Assembly: GCF_001437285.1 (NCBI RefSeq)
Contig: NZ_JQBF01000006.1
Location: 16,391 to 80,390, forward strand
Reading direction: 5' to 3'
DNA: 64,000 nucleotides
DNA from: Pediococcus pentosaceus
GTDB taxonomy: Bacteria; Bacillota; Bacilli; Lactobacillales; Lactobacillaceae
The notes under the pieces: generated by a model
What the model was told of the DNA's origin: nothing
The model's input: only the letters and a program-made list of their open reading frames with translations
Database searches by the model: none
Shown: positions 16,214 to 26,697 of the stretch, piece by piece
Numbering within the stretch: position 1 is the first letter of the stretch
How the letters are laid out: the number at the start of each line of letters is the position of its first letter
Program-made: the position numbers and the translations under genes

Positions 16214-17644
16214 ATGGCGGAAAATACGCATGCAAATGAAGTAAAAGTTTCTAAAAAAACAGATGTATTATTAAATGATTCAACTAAGAGAATCCCTAAA
16301 TCACAACAAATTGCATATGGATTTGGTGATATGGGTAACGGATTTATGTTTGACTTAGGTCAGGCTTATCTAACTAAATTTTGGATTGATGGTACGGGAA
16401 TTTCGGCGGGAATCGTTGGGGCAATTTTTGCCTTCACCAAAATTTTTGATGCTGTTATGGATCCAATCGTTGGAGCCGCAGTAGATAATCGTAAAGCGGG
16501 CAAGCATGGTAAATTTAGGCCGGTGATGATGCTCTCAGCTATTCTACTAGCAATAATGACAGTTGTAACATTTACAATGCCACTTGGGTTAAGTATGAAC
16601 CAGAAGATTATGTATGCTCTTATCACGTACATGATTTGGGGTGTGTTTTACTCAATGACCAATGACCCGTACGGATCATTGGCTTCGGTTATGAGCCGTA
16701 ATCTGGAAGATCGAAGTTTCATGTCGACTACTCGTCAAATTGGATCAGTAGCAGCGCAATTGATTGCTGGGGTTGCATTCATCCCACTGATGACGGCTAC
16801 TAGTGGTGGTCATCCGCTACACGGCTACACAATTTCTGCAGCCATCTTTGCAGTCGCGGGTGTGTTAGGATTCTTAGTTTGTTTCTTAGGTACACGTGAA
16901 AATCTTCATGTTAAACGTGCTAATGGTGAAAAAGAGGGGATGAAGGATTACTTAAAAGTTGTATTTACCAATGGACCTTTAGGAGCCTTGATTTTAATGA
17001 CGTTGTTTACTATCTCGGCTATGAATACTAATAACCAAATGATGGTCTTTTACGCTCAATATAATTTAGGAAATATTGGATTACAACCGATTATTAACTT
17101 TATCATGATGGGAAGTTCAGTCGCGGGTGTGTTTATGGTGCCAGCACTAACGAAGCATTTTGGACAAAAACGTACAGCGATTGTGAGCTTATTTATCGGA
17201 GCAGTTGCTAACGCTATTAACTTTGTATTACCAACGAATTTATATACATTTATCTTATTTGTCACCATTGGTTACGTTGCGCTAGCTATTCCAAACGGTA
17301 TCACATGGGCAATGGTATCTAACGTAATCGATTATGGTGAATGGCATACAGGCACTCGTAAAGAGGGTATTACATATGCAGCATTCAATTTCTCACGGAA
17401 AATCGCTCAATCAATTGCAGCCTTAGTTTCCTCAGGGCTACTAGCAATAACTGGTTATGTAGCAAATCACGCGCAAACTAGTGCAGCTCTAAATGGTATT
17501 AAAATTGCAATGACATTGTATCCAGCAATTTGTTTAGCACTAGCAGGGATAATTCTGTTACTCCTATTCCGTTTGGACGATGAGAAATTTACAAGAATTT
17601 CTAACGACTTAGATCATGGTCATTGGGAAAATGGAAATTTATAA
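16214..17644 (+). CDS. GPH-family hexuronate/hexuronide symporter
   Basis: A 476-residue polytopic GPH-family symporter, predicted to import glucuronate, galacturonate or a hexuronide. Motifs include DAVMDPIVGAAVDNRKAGKH and NVIDYGEWHTGTRKEGITY. The ATG at 16214 follows a strong CGGAGGGTG site; the longer frame from a GTG at 16175 starts inside the leader hairpin and is rejected. It is the first gene before uxaE and uxaC, which supports a uronate substrate. There is no C-terminal IIA domain. Confidence 0.82.
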   Translation: MAENTHANEVKVSKKTDVLLNDSTKRIPKSQQIAYGFGDMGNGFMFDLGQAYLTKFWIDGTGISAGIVGAIFAFTKIFDAVMDPIVGAAVDNRKAGKHGKFRPVMMLSAILLAIMTVVTFTMPLGLSMNQKIMYALITYMIWGVFYSMTNDPYGSLASVMSRNLEDRSFMSTTRQIGSVAAQLIAGVAFIPLMTATSGGHPLHGYTISAAIFAVAGVLGFLVCFLGTRENLHVKRANGEKEGMKDYLKVVFTNGPLGALILMTLFTISAMNTNNQMMVFYAQYNLGNIGLQPIINFIMMGSSVAGVFMVPALTKHFGQKRTAIVSLFIGAVANAINFVLPTNLYTFILFVTIGYVALAIPNGITWAMVSNVIDYGEWHTGTRKEGITYAAFNFSRKIAQSIAALVSSGLLAITGYVANHAQTSAALNGIKIAMTLYPAICLALAGIILLLLFRLDDEKFTRISNDLDHGHWENGNL

Positions 17645-17670
17645 AATAAATTTAGAAAGAGGCAATAATA

Positions 17671-19224
17671 ATGAATTTGAAAAATTTATTAACAGATGTA
17701 AAAACTTTAATAGAAGACCGTAATGCTGATGTAGATAGTGGGATTTATAAACCATCTGTACAGATTGATCGTCGCAATGTTTACCTGATTTACCGTGAAG
17801 GTAGAAATAAGAGCTTGGTAGTATATGAAGATGCAAGAGCTATCAAAGATTTTCAAGCAGATGAATGCCTAATCGATGATGACTATGCTTTGATTAAGGC
17901 TCCACTTAATTTCTTCAATAACAAAGCTTTAGCAAAACGTTTTGCATGGATTAATCCTTCATCACGTCATGGTCACAAATATACTTTAGGATTAGGAGAT
18001 CGTTTGGGAAATGCATCGAATGCACATCTCAAGTTACTAAAAGGAAAGGGAATCTTTCCTGTATTAGCTCAACAATCAATTCGTGAATTACTTTTGAGTA
18101 ATCGTACGTTCACAGATGTAATTCAAGCAGCTTCTTGGTCTGTTTTTGAAGAAGGATATACGGATGGATGGGGCGCAGATGGTGATCATGTAAAGAACGC
18201 TTATGAAATTGATTATGCCGTTCGCTCTGGTGCAACAATGATTACCTTAGATTTGACGGAAAAGACTCATACAGAATTCTTGAATTACTCTGATGAAGAT
18301 TTGGATGCAGAATACAATAAGTTATCAGATGAGATTCGTCATGGATTTGAGGAAAAATATCTAAACAAGAAATTTGACTTAGGTAATGGACAAACTGTTG
18401 AATTTACAAATCGTGATTTAAAAGAATCCGTATTGGTATTCAACGAAGGGGTATTGTTTGCCGAATATGTAAATGAAAAATTTGTTAAACCATTTGCACT
18501 AGATTTTGAAATTTCAGTTGATGAAACACCAGTCTCAACAACTCCTGCACAACACTATTTCTTTGCTAACGAGCTAGCTGATGCAAATGTTACACCAGAA
18601 ACATTGGCACCGCGTTTCTACGGTGAATTCCAAAAGGGGATTGATTACATTGGTGATCTTGCTCGTTTTGAAAAAGAGTTTGCTGAACATGAAGCAATTG
18701 CTGAAAAATTCGGTTATAAACTAAGCGTTCACTCTGGATCAGATAAACTATCAGCATATCCAATTATTGCTCGCTTAGCCAACGGTTACGGATGGCATGT
18801 AAAGACTGCCGGTACAAACTGGCTCGAAGCACTTCGAGTGGTCGCTCACGAAGATCCTAAGTTCATGTTAGAACTTTACAAGTTTAGCTATGATAATTTA
18901 GATGATGTTAAAGCATTTTATGTCTTTAACGCTCAAACAGATGGAAAGGCTCCAAAGCCAGAAACACTAACTGAAGATGACGTAAAAATGCTATTAGTGG
19001 ATGATGATGCTCGTCAAGTATTGCACACAATGTATGGGTCAATATTAGGATATACAGTTAATTACAAGAACGTATATCGCGATCGTTTGTTTGACATTCT
19101 GGAAACACATACGGATGAATACGATAGGTTCCTGAATATCCATATGGCAGAACATGTTGACTTATTACAAGGTGTAGAAACAACTAAAGAAGCAGTTTTG
19201 GCTAAATATGAACCTAAAAATTAA
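17671..19224 (+). CDS. uxaE: Tagaturonate/fructuronate epimerase
   Basis: A 517-residue protein resembling UxaE tagaturonate epimerases, which interconvert D-tagaturonate and D-fructuronate so that galacturonate and glucuronate share one downstream route. Recognised segments include SIRELLLSNRTFTDVIQAAS, FEEGYTDGWGADGDHVKNAY, then LSVHSGSDKLSAYPIIARL and GYGWHVKTAGTNWLEALRVV. Identification is from memory of the family. It sits between the GPH transporter and uxaC with short spacing. Its presence explains why no separate tagaturonate reductase (uxaB) is seen here. Confidence 0.85.
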   Translation: MNLKNLLTDVKTLIEDRNADVDSGIYKPSVQIDRRNVYLIYREGRNKSLVVYEDARAIKDFQADECLIDDDYALIKAPLNFFNNKALAKRFAWINPSSRHGHKYTLGLGDRLGNASNAHLKLLKGKGIFPVLAQQSIRELLLSNRTFTDVIQAASWSVFEEGYTDGWGADGDHVKNAYEIDYAVRSGATMITLDLTEKTHTEFLNYSDEDLDAEYNKLSDEIRHGFEEKYLNKKFDLGNGQTVEFTNRDLKESVLVFNEGVLFAEYVNEKFVKPFALDFEISVDETPVSTTPAQHYFFANELADANVTPETLAPRFYGEFQKGIDYIGDLARFEKEFAEHEAIAEKFGYKLSVHSGSDKLSAYPIIARLANGYGWHVKTAGTNWLEALRVVAHEDPKFMLELYKFSYDNLDDVKAFYVFNAQTDGKAPKPETLTEDDVKMLLVDDDARQVLHTMYGSILGYTVNYKNVYRDRLFDILETHTDEYDRFLNIHMAEHVDLLQGVETTKEAVLAKYEPKN

Positions 19225-19246
19225 TTAATCTAGGAGGATTAAGTTT

Positions 19247-20665
19247 ATGAAGTTTTTAGATAAGGATTTTTTACTCGAAAGTGATATGGCTAAGAAGCTT
19301 TTCCATGATTATGCGGAAAAAATGCCAATAATTGATTTTCATTGCCATCTAAATCCTGAGGACATTTATGAAAATAAAAATTACCCTAACATTAGTCGGA
19401 TCTGGTTAAATGAGGGTACATATGGTGACCACTACAAATGGCGTTTAATGCGTGCCAATGGTATCGATGAAGAATTGATCACAGGTGATGGGGATGAATA
19501 CGAAAAGTTCCTTGCTTGGGCAGACACGATTGAACATTCATACGGAAACCCTCTATACGAATGGACTCACCTAGAATTGAAACGTTTCTTTAATATTGAC
19601 GAACGTTTGACAGTCGAATCAGCTCCAAGAATTTGGAAGAAAGCTAACGAGCTTTTAGCAACAGACGATTTTAAGCCTCGTAACTTGATTAAAAATTCAG
19701 ATGTAAAATTAGTAGCTACAACAGATGATCCAGCTTCTGATTTGAACTACCATAAGTTGTTAAAAGAAGAAGAGGAAACAAGTGGTTTTAGAACTCTTCC
19801 AGCAATGCGTCCTGATAAATTAATGCAAATTGAAAAACCAGGTTTTGGAGAATATTTAAATACACTTTCTGAAATTTCAGGAATTTCAATCAAGTCATTC
19901 GATGATATCACAAAAGCTCTTCGTCAACGTTTTGAATTCTTTAGTGAAATGGGTGGACGCCTATCAGATCATTCATTGCCAACATATCATTTTGTTGAAC
20001 TATCAGATAGTGAACTTGATCAAATCATTGCTAAAGCAATTAATGGTGAAAAACTAACTGGAGAAGAACGTGATGGTTACCTTACAGCTTTGCTTAAAGT
20101 ATTAATGAGTTTGAATAATGAATTTGATTGGGTAATGCAATTCCATATCAATTCTGGACGTGATTTAAATACTCCAATGTATGAAAAATTAGGACCAGAT
20201 ACAGGATTCGATTCAATGGGGACGCAGCCTGATATTGTAACTGGACTACAAAAATTACTAACAGAAATGTCAACAAAAGATATTACGCCTAAGATGATTT
20301 TCTATTCATTGAATCCAAATGATTGGATGGAAATTGCAACTCTTATGCAGTCATTCCAAGGCAAGACAAAGCAACGTCTTCAATTGGGTGCAGCTTGGTG
20401 GTTCAATGATACAGCTGAAGGTATGGACGAACAGTTACGTGTATTTGCTCAACAAAGTTTGCTACCTAACTTTGTAGGTATGTTAACTGACTCACGTAGT
20501 TTTCTATCATACCCACGCCACGAGTATTTCCGTCGCGTTTTATGTAACTTCTTAGGAAAACTATCTGAACAAGGAAGAATTCCAGAAGATACAGAAGTAA
20601 TGGGTAAAGTTGTACAAGATATTTCATACAATAATGCTTATAAGTATTTTGGATTCTTTGATTAA
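19247..20665 (+). CDS. uxaC: Uronate isomerase
   Basis: A 472-residue amidohydrolase-fold isomerase converting D-glucuronate to D-fructuronate and D-galacturonate to D-tagaturonate. The metal-binding start [20 protein letters not shown] is near residue 25, and [17 protein letters not shown] and [19 protein letters not shown] are typical of the family. The ATG at 19247 follows AGGAGG. It ends the operon, and a strong terminator shared with the convergent LacI gene follows. Confidence 0.95.
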   Translation: MKFLDKDFLLESDMAKKLFHDYAEKMPIIDFHCHLNPEDIYENKNYPNISRIWLNEGTYGDHYKWRLMRANGIDEELITGDGDEYEKFLAWADTIEHSYGNPLYEWTHLELKRFFNIDERLTVESAPRIWKKANELLATDDFKPRNLIKNSDVKLVATTDDPASDLNYHKLLKEEEETSGFRTLPAMRPDKLMQIEKPGFGEYLNTLSEISGISIKSFDDITKALRQRFEFFSEMGGRLSDHSLPTYHFVELSDSELDQIIAKAINGEKLTGEERDGYLTALLKVLMSLNNEFDWVMQFHINSGRDLNTPMYEKLGPDTGFDSMGTQPDIVTGLQKLLTEMSTKDITPKMIFYSLNPNDWMEIATLMQSFQGKTKQRLQLGAAWWFNDTAEGMDEQLRVFAQQSLLPNFVGMLTDSRSFLSYPRHEYFRRVLCNFLGKLSEQGRIPEDTEVMGKVVQDISYNNAYKYFGFFD

Positions 20666-20678
20666 TTACTAATATAAA

Positions 20679-20726
20679 AATAACGACTCTGGCTTGAATT
20701 TGGTTCAAGTCGGAGTCGTTATTTTT
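20679..20726. terminator. Convergent terminator between uxaC and LacI regulator
   Basis: The stem AATAACGACTC / GAGTCGTTATT extends through CTTGAA / TTCAAG. It is T-rich on the right for uxaC. Its right arm overlaps the stop codon of the minus-strand LacI gene. Confidence 0.85.
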
Positions 20727-21741
20727 TAGGTAAAGTTTCTCTAAAAATAATGGGGCATTCAAAACGTTTATTTAAAGGCGTATTAGTTGAGGATCCCTTA
20801 TTTAGTAATCTATTTAAGGTTGCTACTCCTAGGGTTGTCATTTCAGCGATAGGACTATGAATCGTGGTTAAAGCTGGAATACTAAACGCTGCCATTTTTG
20901 TGTCATCAAATCCAGAAATTCTAATTCTTTTCGCTAAATTTGAGGCTTCGTTAATAGCCTTTAGAGCGCCGATAGCCATATCGTCATTTTCGATAAATAC
21001 ATAGTCGGGAAGATTATCTAAATCTTGTAGAAGAGTTTTCATAGCGAGATAACCACCTTCGGATGAATAATCTCCCTTTAATGGTAAATGGCGATATAGC
21101 GGGCGGTGTGGGTATTTATTTGTCCAAAAAGAAAGGGCATCGAGATACCCCTGAGAACGTTCATGAGTGGAATTATAGTCTGATTTTCCTTGTATTATAC
21201 CAACATTACGCGAGCCCGAATTTAATGCGTGTAGTGTGATTTTTCGAGATGCTTCATAATTATCCAACCAATAATTATATATATTTCTATTTTTTATATG
21301 CCGGTTGAGCACTACCACTGGAATATTTTCTGATATCAACTTATCAATAAATATTTGATCTTTTTTAGATTGACTAACTACAATTACTCCATCAAAGACA
21401 CCTAATTCATCAGTTGAAGAAATAGAATTGATTGATAAGAAATAATTTTCTGGTAGTTGCGAGCGAATGTTTAAAATTATACTAGTTAGAAATAGGGCGG
21501 AGGTACCATTTTGAAGATCGGTAAAAAATAAACCAATGGTATAGGTGCGCCCTTGATTTAACCCTCGAGCATTTTGATTAGGGACATAATTTAATTTATG
21601 AGCAGTCTGTAGAATTTTCTTACGAGTTGATATTTTAACTTTAGGACTATTGTTTAAAGCTCTTGAAACGGTAGTGTGCGATATTCCAAGTGCATTGGCA
21701 ATATCAAAAATAGTAGCTCTTTTTTGGGGTTCATTTGACAT
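20719..21741 (-). CDS. LacI-family transcriptional regulator
   Basis: A 340-residue LacI/GalR-family regulator. The N-terminal helix-turn-helix reads TIFDIANALGISHTTVSRAL with the usual NSPKVKISTRKKI hinge approach, and the C-terminus has a periplasmic-binding-protein-like sensor (ENDDMAIGALKAINE, RISGFDDTKMAAF). The ATG at 21741 follows ACGGAG. It lies 45 bp downstream of the GntR gene, probably cotranscribed, and converges on uxaC. It may control the transporter-uxaE-uxaC operon in response to a uronate intermediate, but its operator was not identified. Confidence 0.88.
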   Translation of the reverse strand: MSNEPQKRATIFDIANALGISHTTVSRALNNSPKVKISTRKKILQTAHKLNYVPNQNARGLNQGRTYTIGLFFTDLQNGTSALFLTSIILNIRSQLPENYFLSINSISSTDELGVFDGVIVVSQSKKDQIFIDKLISENIPVVVLNRHIKNRNIYNYWLDNYEASRKITLHALNSGSRNVGIIQGKSDYNSTHERSQGYLDALSFWTNKYPHRPLYRHLPLKGDYSSEGGYLAMKTLLQDLDNLPDYVFIENDDMAIGALKAINEASNLAKRIRISGFDDTKMAAFSIPALTTIHSPIAEMTTLGVATLNRLLNKGSSTNTPLNKRFECPIIFRETLPKK

Positions 21742-21786
21742 GTTATGCTCCGTGAAAACTAGTAAAGTATATTGAAACTTATTTTA

Positions 21787-22464
21787 TTAGTTCTCTTCCT
21801 TAATGATATTTTGAAAATAATCGGGATAAGCATTTACAACGTTTTGTTTCTCTTCCAACATTAAGTGTAAATGTTCTTTCATTAAATAAGATAATTCATC
21901 GACGTCTTTATTTGCGACAGCATTGAAGATAGCTTGATGCTGGTTTAACAAAGTCTTCCAATCAAGATCAGCTTCTTTTAGGCGTAAGCGACGGAAGCGA
22001 TTTAATTGGGTATTGTTTCCTAAAAGCCAGTCCCATACCATCTCCTTATTAGTAACGGTGTAAAATTTTTGATGAAATTCTTGGTCAAGATCGAAGAATT
22101 TATCGGGATCAGAGTTTTGAGCACTTGTTAACTGGTGTTCCAAGTTTTGTTTAAGGGCGTTAAGTGATTCTTCTGAAATATTAGTGACAGCATTCACCAT
22201 AATATTTGGTTCAATGCATTCACGGACAAAACGCCCTTCAATCGCCGCACGCATATCAATTTGAGTAATATAAGTTCCACTTTGTGGTACCACTTCAATT
22301 AAACCTTCGCGTTCGATACGAATTAAGGCTTCTCTTACGGGAGTTCTCCCTAAATTTAATTCAGTTGAAATAGTTTTTTCAGATATTTTTTGTTTTGGTA
22401 CATATTCAAAATGGATGATACGATACTTGATTTGGTTATAAGCATTATCACGCATGTTATCCAT
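21787..22464 (-). CDS. GntR-family (FadR/FCD) regulator
   Basis: A 225-residue GntR-family regulator with an FCD ligand domain, the type used by uronate and gluconate repressors. The winged helix spans about residues 8-70 (STELNLGRTPVREALIRIER). FCD metal-site residues are visible in DLDQEFHQKFY and NQHQAIFNAV, with MKEHLHLM near the end. The ATG at 22464 follows GGGGGT. It is divergent from the gluconokinase gene, whose promoter carries two copies of the shared palindrome. This makes the protein the best candidate for binding ACTGATATATCAGT, although that is inferred from position. Confidence 0.88.
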   Translation of the reverse strand: MDNMRDNAYNQIKYRIIHFEYVPKQKISEKTISTELNLGRTPVREALIRIEREGLIEVVPQSGTYITQIDMRAAIEGRFVRECIEPNIMVNAVTNISEESLNALKQNLEHQLTSAQNSDPDKFFDLDQEFHQKFYTVTNKEMVWDWLLGNNTQLNRFRRLRLKEADLDWKTLLNQHQAIFNAVANKDVDELSYLMKEHLHLMLEEKQNVVNAYPDYFQNIIKEEN

Positions 22465-22595
22465 ACAGCAGTTACCCCCAGGACAATTTTTATTACACTA
22501 ATTTTAGCATAAGCCTAAATTTATAGGTGGATTTATAAAAAAATTGATTAATTATAAATGATTATTTCACAACGCTTTTGCTGTTATGACAACCA

Positions 22596-22650
22596 TGAAA
22601 GCGCTTGACACACTGATGTATCAGGTTTAAAATGTAACTAACATATCAGT
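22596..22650 (+). promoter_or_regulatory. Gluconokinase promoter with two operators and a cre-like site
   Basis: TTGACA (22605-22610), a 17-bp spacer and TAAAAT (22628-22633) form a strong promoter. ACTGATGTATCAGG (22612-22625) fills the spacer, and ACTAACATATCAGT (22637-22650) lies after the expected start; each matches the shared 14-mer at 12 of 14 positions. TGAAAGCGCTTGACA (22596-22610) is an imperfect cre site overlapping the -35 box. Confidence 0.75.
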
Positions 22651-22670
22651 TTTTGCAGGGGTGGTTTTTT

Positions 22671-24218
22671 ATGGATTATATTATCGGAATCGATGTTGGA
22701 ACAACTAGTACAAAGGCTTTGCTTTACGATTTGAATGGAAAAATATATGGAAAATCAAATAAAGGGTACAAACTGTATCAAACCTTACCTGATATGGCTG
22801 AAGAAGATCCAGAAGATATATTTAATGCAACATTGCAAGCCATTCAAGAAGTGATTGCGAAGGCCAATCTTGAAGATGGAAGGGTGGTGGCAATTTCTTG
22901 GTCAGCTCAGCAACATAGTTTGATAGCACTAGATGATAATTTTAATCCATTAACTAGAACATTTACATGGGCAGATAATCGTCCGGAAAAATATGTGGCT
23001 GAGTATAAGCAAAATGGCAAAGGGATGGAAATGTACAGAAGAACAGGCTTACCAATCCATCCTATGGGACCAGTATATAAATTGTTGTGGTTAAAGAATG
23101 AGCGGGCGGATATTTTTAATAAGACAGCTTATTGGGTTGGAATCAAAGAATATATTATTTGGAGGTATACTAATGAATTAAAAGAAGAAATATCTATGGC
23201 AGCGGCGACAGGATTATTAAATATTAAGTCGCTTAAATGGGATGATGAAATTCTTCGTGAAGTTGGAATCACTAAGAATCAATTGCCAGAGCTGGTTCAA
23301 CCAACCTATAAAATTAAAGGTATACGACCAGAGTACGCTAAGGTTATGGGGTTGGATGAGGATGTTTACTTTGTCATGGGTGCCACGGATGGTGCGCTCT
23401 CAACGATTGGGGTTGGGGCGATTAAACCGGGTGTGTTAGCTATTAATATTGGAACGTCGGCAGCTGTTCGTAGCTTTTCGGATAAACCGGCAATTGATCC
23501 TAAGGGTAGACTATATTGCTACCCAATAATGGAAGGTAAATACTTAATTGGAGGGCCAATTAATAATGGTGGAATTATTTTTAGTTGGGCACATGACGCA
23601 CTATTTGGAGCGGAAAAAGAGACAGCCAAATTATTGAAGATGGACTCTTTTGATATGTTAACTGAGATTGCTAAAAAGGTTCCTGCTGGATCAGACGGCC
23701 TAATTTTCCATCCGTACTTAGGAGGCGAAAGAGCGCCATTATGGGATGCTAATGCTAGAGGGTCGTTTTTCGGGCTTAATCGTTCACATACTAGAGCTCA
23801 TATGATTAGATCCGTTCTGGAAGGTATTGTATTTAATTTGTATTCAGTAACAATTGCGTTAAAAGAATTTACAGGCGAACCTAAGGAAATTCTAGCTGCG
23901 GGTGGGTTTGTACAATCTTCATTAGGGCGACAAATGTTAGCAGACGTGTATGAACATGATGTAGTAATTCCAGAGTCATATGAAAGTGGAAGTTTAGCAG
24001 CCATGTTTTTGGCTAAGATGAGCCTTGGTTTAGAAAATAAGTTAGAAGATATTAGTAAATATATTGGATCTGAAAAAAGATATACGCCAGATGAAACGGT
24101 GTATGAAAAGTACCGTAAGTTGATTCCAATCTATATTCGGTTGAGTAGAGAGTTATCGAGCGAATATAAAAGTATTGCAGATTATCAAAGAGAATTTGCT
24201 AATACTGAGAAAGAATAG
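22671..24218 (+). CDS. gntK: Gluconokinase (FGGY family)
   Basis: A 515-residue FGGY kinase resembling the gluconokinases of Bacillus and lactic acid bacteria, which phosphorylate D-gluconate to 6-phosphogluconate. The phosphate motif IGIDVGTTSTKALLYD is at the N-terminus, AISWSAQQHSLIALD near residue 80, and HPYLGGERAPLWDANARGSF near residue 350. The ATG at 22671 follows GGGGTGG; a TTG at 22653 overlaps the ribosome site. It is a single-gene unit ending in a terminator, facing the convergent gnd gene that would use its product. Other aldonates such as mannonate are possible substrates. Confidence 0.85.
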   Translation: MDYIIGIDVGTTSTKALLYDLNGKIYGKSNKGYKLYQTLPDMAEEDPEDIFNATLQAIQEVIAKANLEDGRVVAISWSAQQHSLIALDDNFNPLTRTFTWADNRPEKYVAEYKQNGKGMEMYRRTGLPIHPMGPVYKLLWLKNERADIFNKTAYWVGIKEYIIWRYTNELKEEISMAAATGLLNIKSLKWDDEILREVGITKNQLPELVQPTYKIKGIRPEYAKVMGLDEDVYFVMGATDGALSTIGVGAIKPGVLAINIGTSAAVRSFSDKPAIDPKGRLYCYPIMEGKYLIGGPINNGGIIFSWAHDALFGAEKETAKLLKMDSFDMLTEIAKKVPAGSDGLIFHPYLGGERAPLWDANARGSFFGLNRSHTRAHMIRSVLEGIVFNLYSVTIALKEFTGEPKEILAAGGFVQSSLGRQMLADVYEHDVVIPESYESGSLAAMFLAKMSLGLENKLEDISKYIGSEKRYTPDETVYEKYRKLIPIYIRLSRELSSEYKSIADYQREFANTEKE

Positions 24219-24221
24219 ATA

Positions 24222-24258
24222 TAAAAAGCCTTCAAATGAGTGATTTGAAGGCTTTTTA
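24222..24258 (+). terminator. Terminator after gluconokinase gene
   Basis: A perfect stem TAAAAAGCCTTCAAAT / ATTTGAAGGCTTTTTA with a 5-nt loop. Confidence 0.9.
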
Positions 24259-24272
24259 TATTGATGTTTTAT

Positions 24273-24312
24273 TGAAAAAAGTTCGATACTCCAATAAGCT
24301 AAGTATCGAACC
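24273..24312 (-). terminator. Terminator after gnd
   Basis: The stem AGTTCGATACT / AGTATCGAAC is followed on the minus strand by a run of T residues. Confidence 0.8.
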
Positions 24313-24333
24313 TTCTTTCAATATTTGATTATT

Positions 24334-25233
24334 CTAATTCTTATCCATGGCATGACCACCAAAGCCATTACGTAAAGCCGAAACAACCTTGCCGTTAAAT
24401 GTGTCATCTTGCATCGAACGATAGCGAGTCATAACGGAAGCTGCAATTACTGGTGTTGGAACACCATGGTCCAACGCATCTTCAACGGTCCATTGACCTT
24501 CACCATTAGAGTGCATACGGCCCTTAATCTTATCTAAATTAGGGTCTTTTTTGAAGGCATCTTCAGCTAATTCCATGAGCCAACTACGAACCACTGAGCC
24601 GTTATTCCAAACTTTAGCAACTGCCTCATTGTCATATTCAAAATCAGAAGCTTGAAGAACTTCAAATCCTTCACCAATTGCCTCCATCATTCCGTATTCA
24701 ATCCCGTTATGAACCATCTTCAAGTAGTGACCGGATCCGGCTTTACCAGTGTATAAATAACCATCTTTTTGGGAGATATCTTCAAATAGAGGACGAATAG
24801 TTTCAAAAATTTCAGGTTCATCTCCGCCAATCATAAAGTTTCCACCATTTAAAGCGCCACGCCAACCGCCTGAAGAACCACAGTCGAAGTAGTGGATACC
24901 TTTTTCAGTAAGTAAGCGATTGTGACGAAGTGAATCTTTCCAGAAGGTATTGCCTCCGTCAATAACAATATCATCTTTATTTAAAACATGAGACAATTCT
25001 TCAATGGTATTATCAGTGGGTTTACCAGCAGGAACCATTACCCAAACAATTTTAGGACTTGGTAACTGATGAGCCATCTCCTCAAGTGAAGTTGAAGAAG
25101 ATGCGCCAAGACTAGCCGCCTTTTTAACTAAGTCTTGATTTAAATCAAAACCAACGACTTCATTTTGGTGACGTAACATATTCTGCGCGAGATTAATTCC
25201 CATTTTTCCTAATCCGATTAAACCTAGTTTCAT
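24334..25233 (-). CDS. gnd: 6-phosphogluconate dehydrogenase, short form
   Basis: A 299-residue decarboxylating 6-phosphogluconate dehydrogenase, giving ribulose 5-phosphate, CO2 and NAD(P)H. The Rossmann motif LGLIGLGKMGINLAQNM is N-terminal, and the substrate signature appears as FDCGSSGGWRGALNGGNFMI. The catalytic region HYLKMVHNGIEYGMMEA contains Lys and Asn. The length matches the short (about 300-residue) class, often NAD-dependent, and not the 470-residue class. It has its own promoter with a perfect cre and a perfect copy of the shared palindrome, tying it to gluconokinase and uxuB. Confidence 0.92.
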   Translation of the reverse strand: MKLGLIGLGKMGINLAQNMLRHQNEVVGFDLNQDLVKKAASLGASSSTSLEEMAHQLPSPKIVWVMVPAGKPTDNTIEELSHVLNKDDIVIDGGNTFWKDSLRHNRLLTEKGIHYFDCGSSGGWRGALNGGNFMIGGDEPEIFETIRPLFEDISQKDGYLYTGKAGSGHYLKMVHNGIEYGMMEAIGEGFEVLQASDFEYDNEAVAKVWNNGSVVRSWLMELAEDAFKKDPNLDKIKGRMHSNGEGQWTVEDALDHGVPTPVIAASVMTRYRSMQDDTFNGKVVSALRNGFGGHAMDKN

Positions 25234-25256
25234 AATTAAATAACCTCCAATTTAAA

Positions 25257-25309
25257 ACTGATATATCAGTATTTGTATTAATGATACCGTTTTCAGGTGA
25301 AGCTGTCAA
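25257..25309 (-). promoter_or_regulatory. gnd promoter with cre and perfect operator
   Basis: On the minus strand TTGACA (25304-25309), a 17-bp spacer and TATCAT (25281-25286) form the promoter. The spacer and -10 contain TGAAAACGGTATCA (25282-25295), a perfect cre site. ACTGATATATCAGT (25257-25270) is the perfect 14-bp palindrome, placed just after the expected start. Confidence 0.85.
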
Positions 25310-25533
25310 GATTAGGTAATGATTTTCGCTTATTTAACCACGATTGATATATTACTTTTGAATTTTCAATATTTGTAATTTATTTTATGAGGCTTAAACT
25401 ACTTTTTTGTAGGAAACGTTGTTGTTTGTTGTCGCCAATTCCAATATTTAATGATAAAGTTTTACATGAGTGCTATCACGATTGTGTGCCAGTCGAGGTA
25501 CATTAATAGAAAAATGAATTTATGCACAATTAA

Positions 25534-26550
<1,017 letters not shown>

Positions 26551-26563
26551 AATAGAAGTGAAT

Positions 26564-26611
26564 GACTCATAGTGGTCGGATTAAATTATCCAACCACTAT
26601 GAGTCTTTTTA
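26564..26611 (+). terminator. Terminator after galR
   Basis: The stem GACTCATAGTGGTCGG / CCAACCACTATGAGTC is followed by TTTTT. Confidence 0.9.
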
Positions 26612-26675
26612 TTTTAACTAAAATGTTTACTCAACCTCATCCAAATTTGGTATACTAAAAATGAAAGCGGTTTAA
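26611..26675 (+). promoter_or_regulatory. galM promoter region with operator and cre-like site
   Basis: ATTTTAACTAAAAT (26611-26624) is a candidate GalR operator. TGGTATACT (26648-26656) is an extended -10 box with a weak -35. TGAAAGCGGTTTAA (26662-26675) resembles cre with one mismatch in its right arm. Confidence 0.55.
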
Positions 26676-26697
26676 TTAATACGGAGGTGTCATAATA

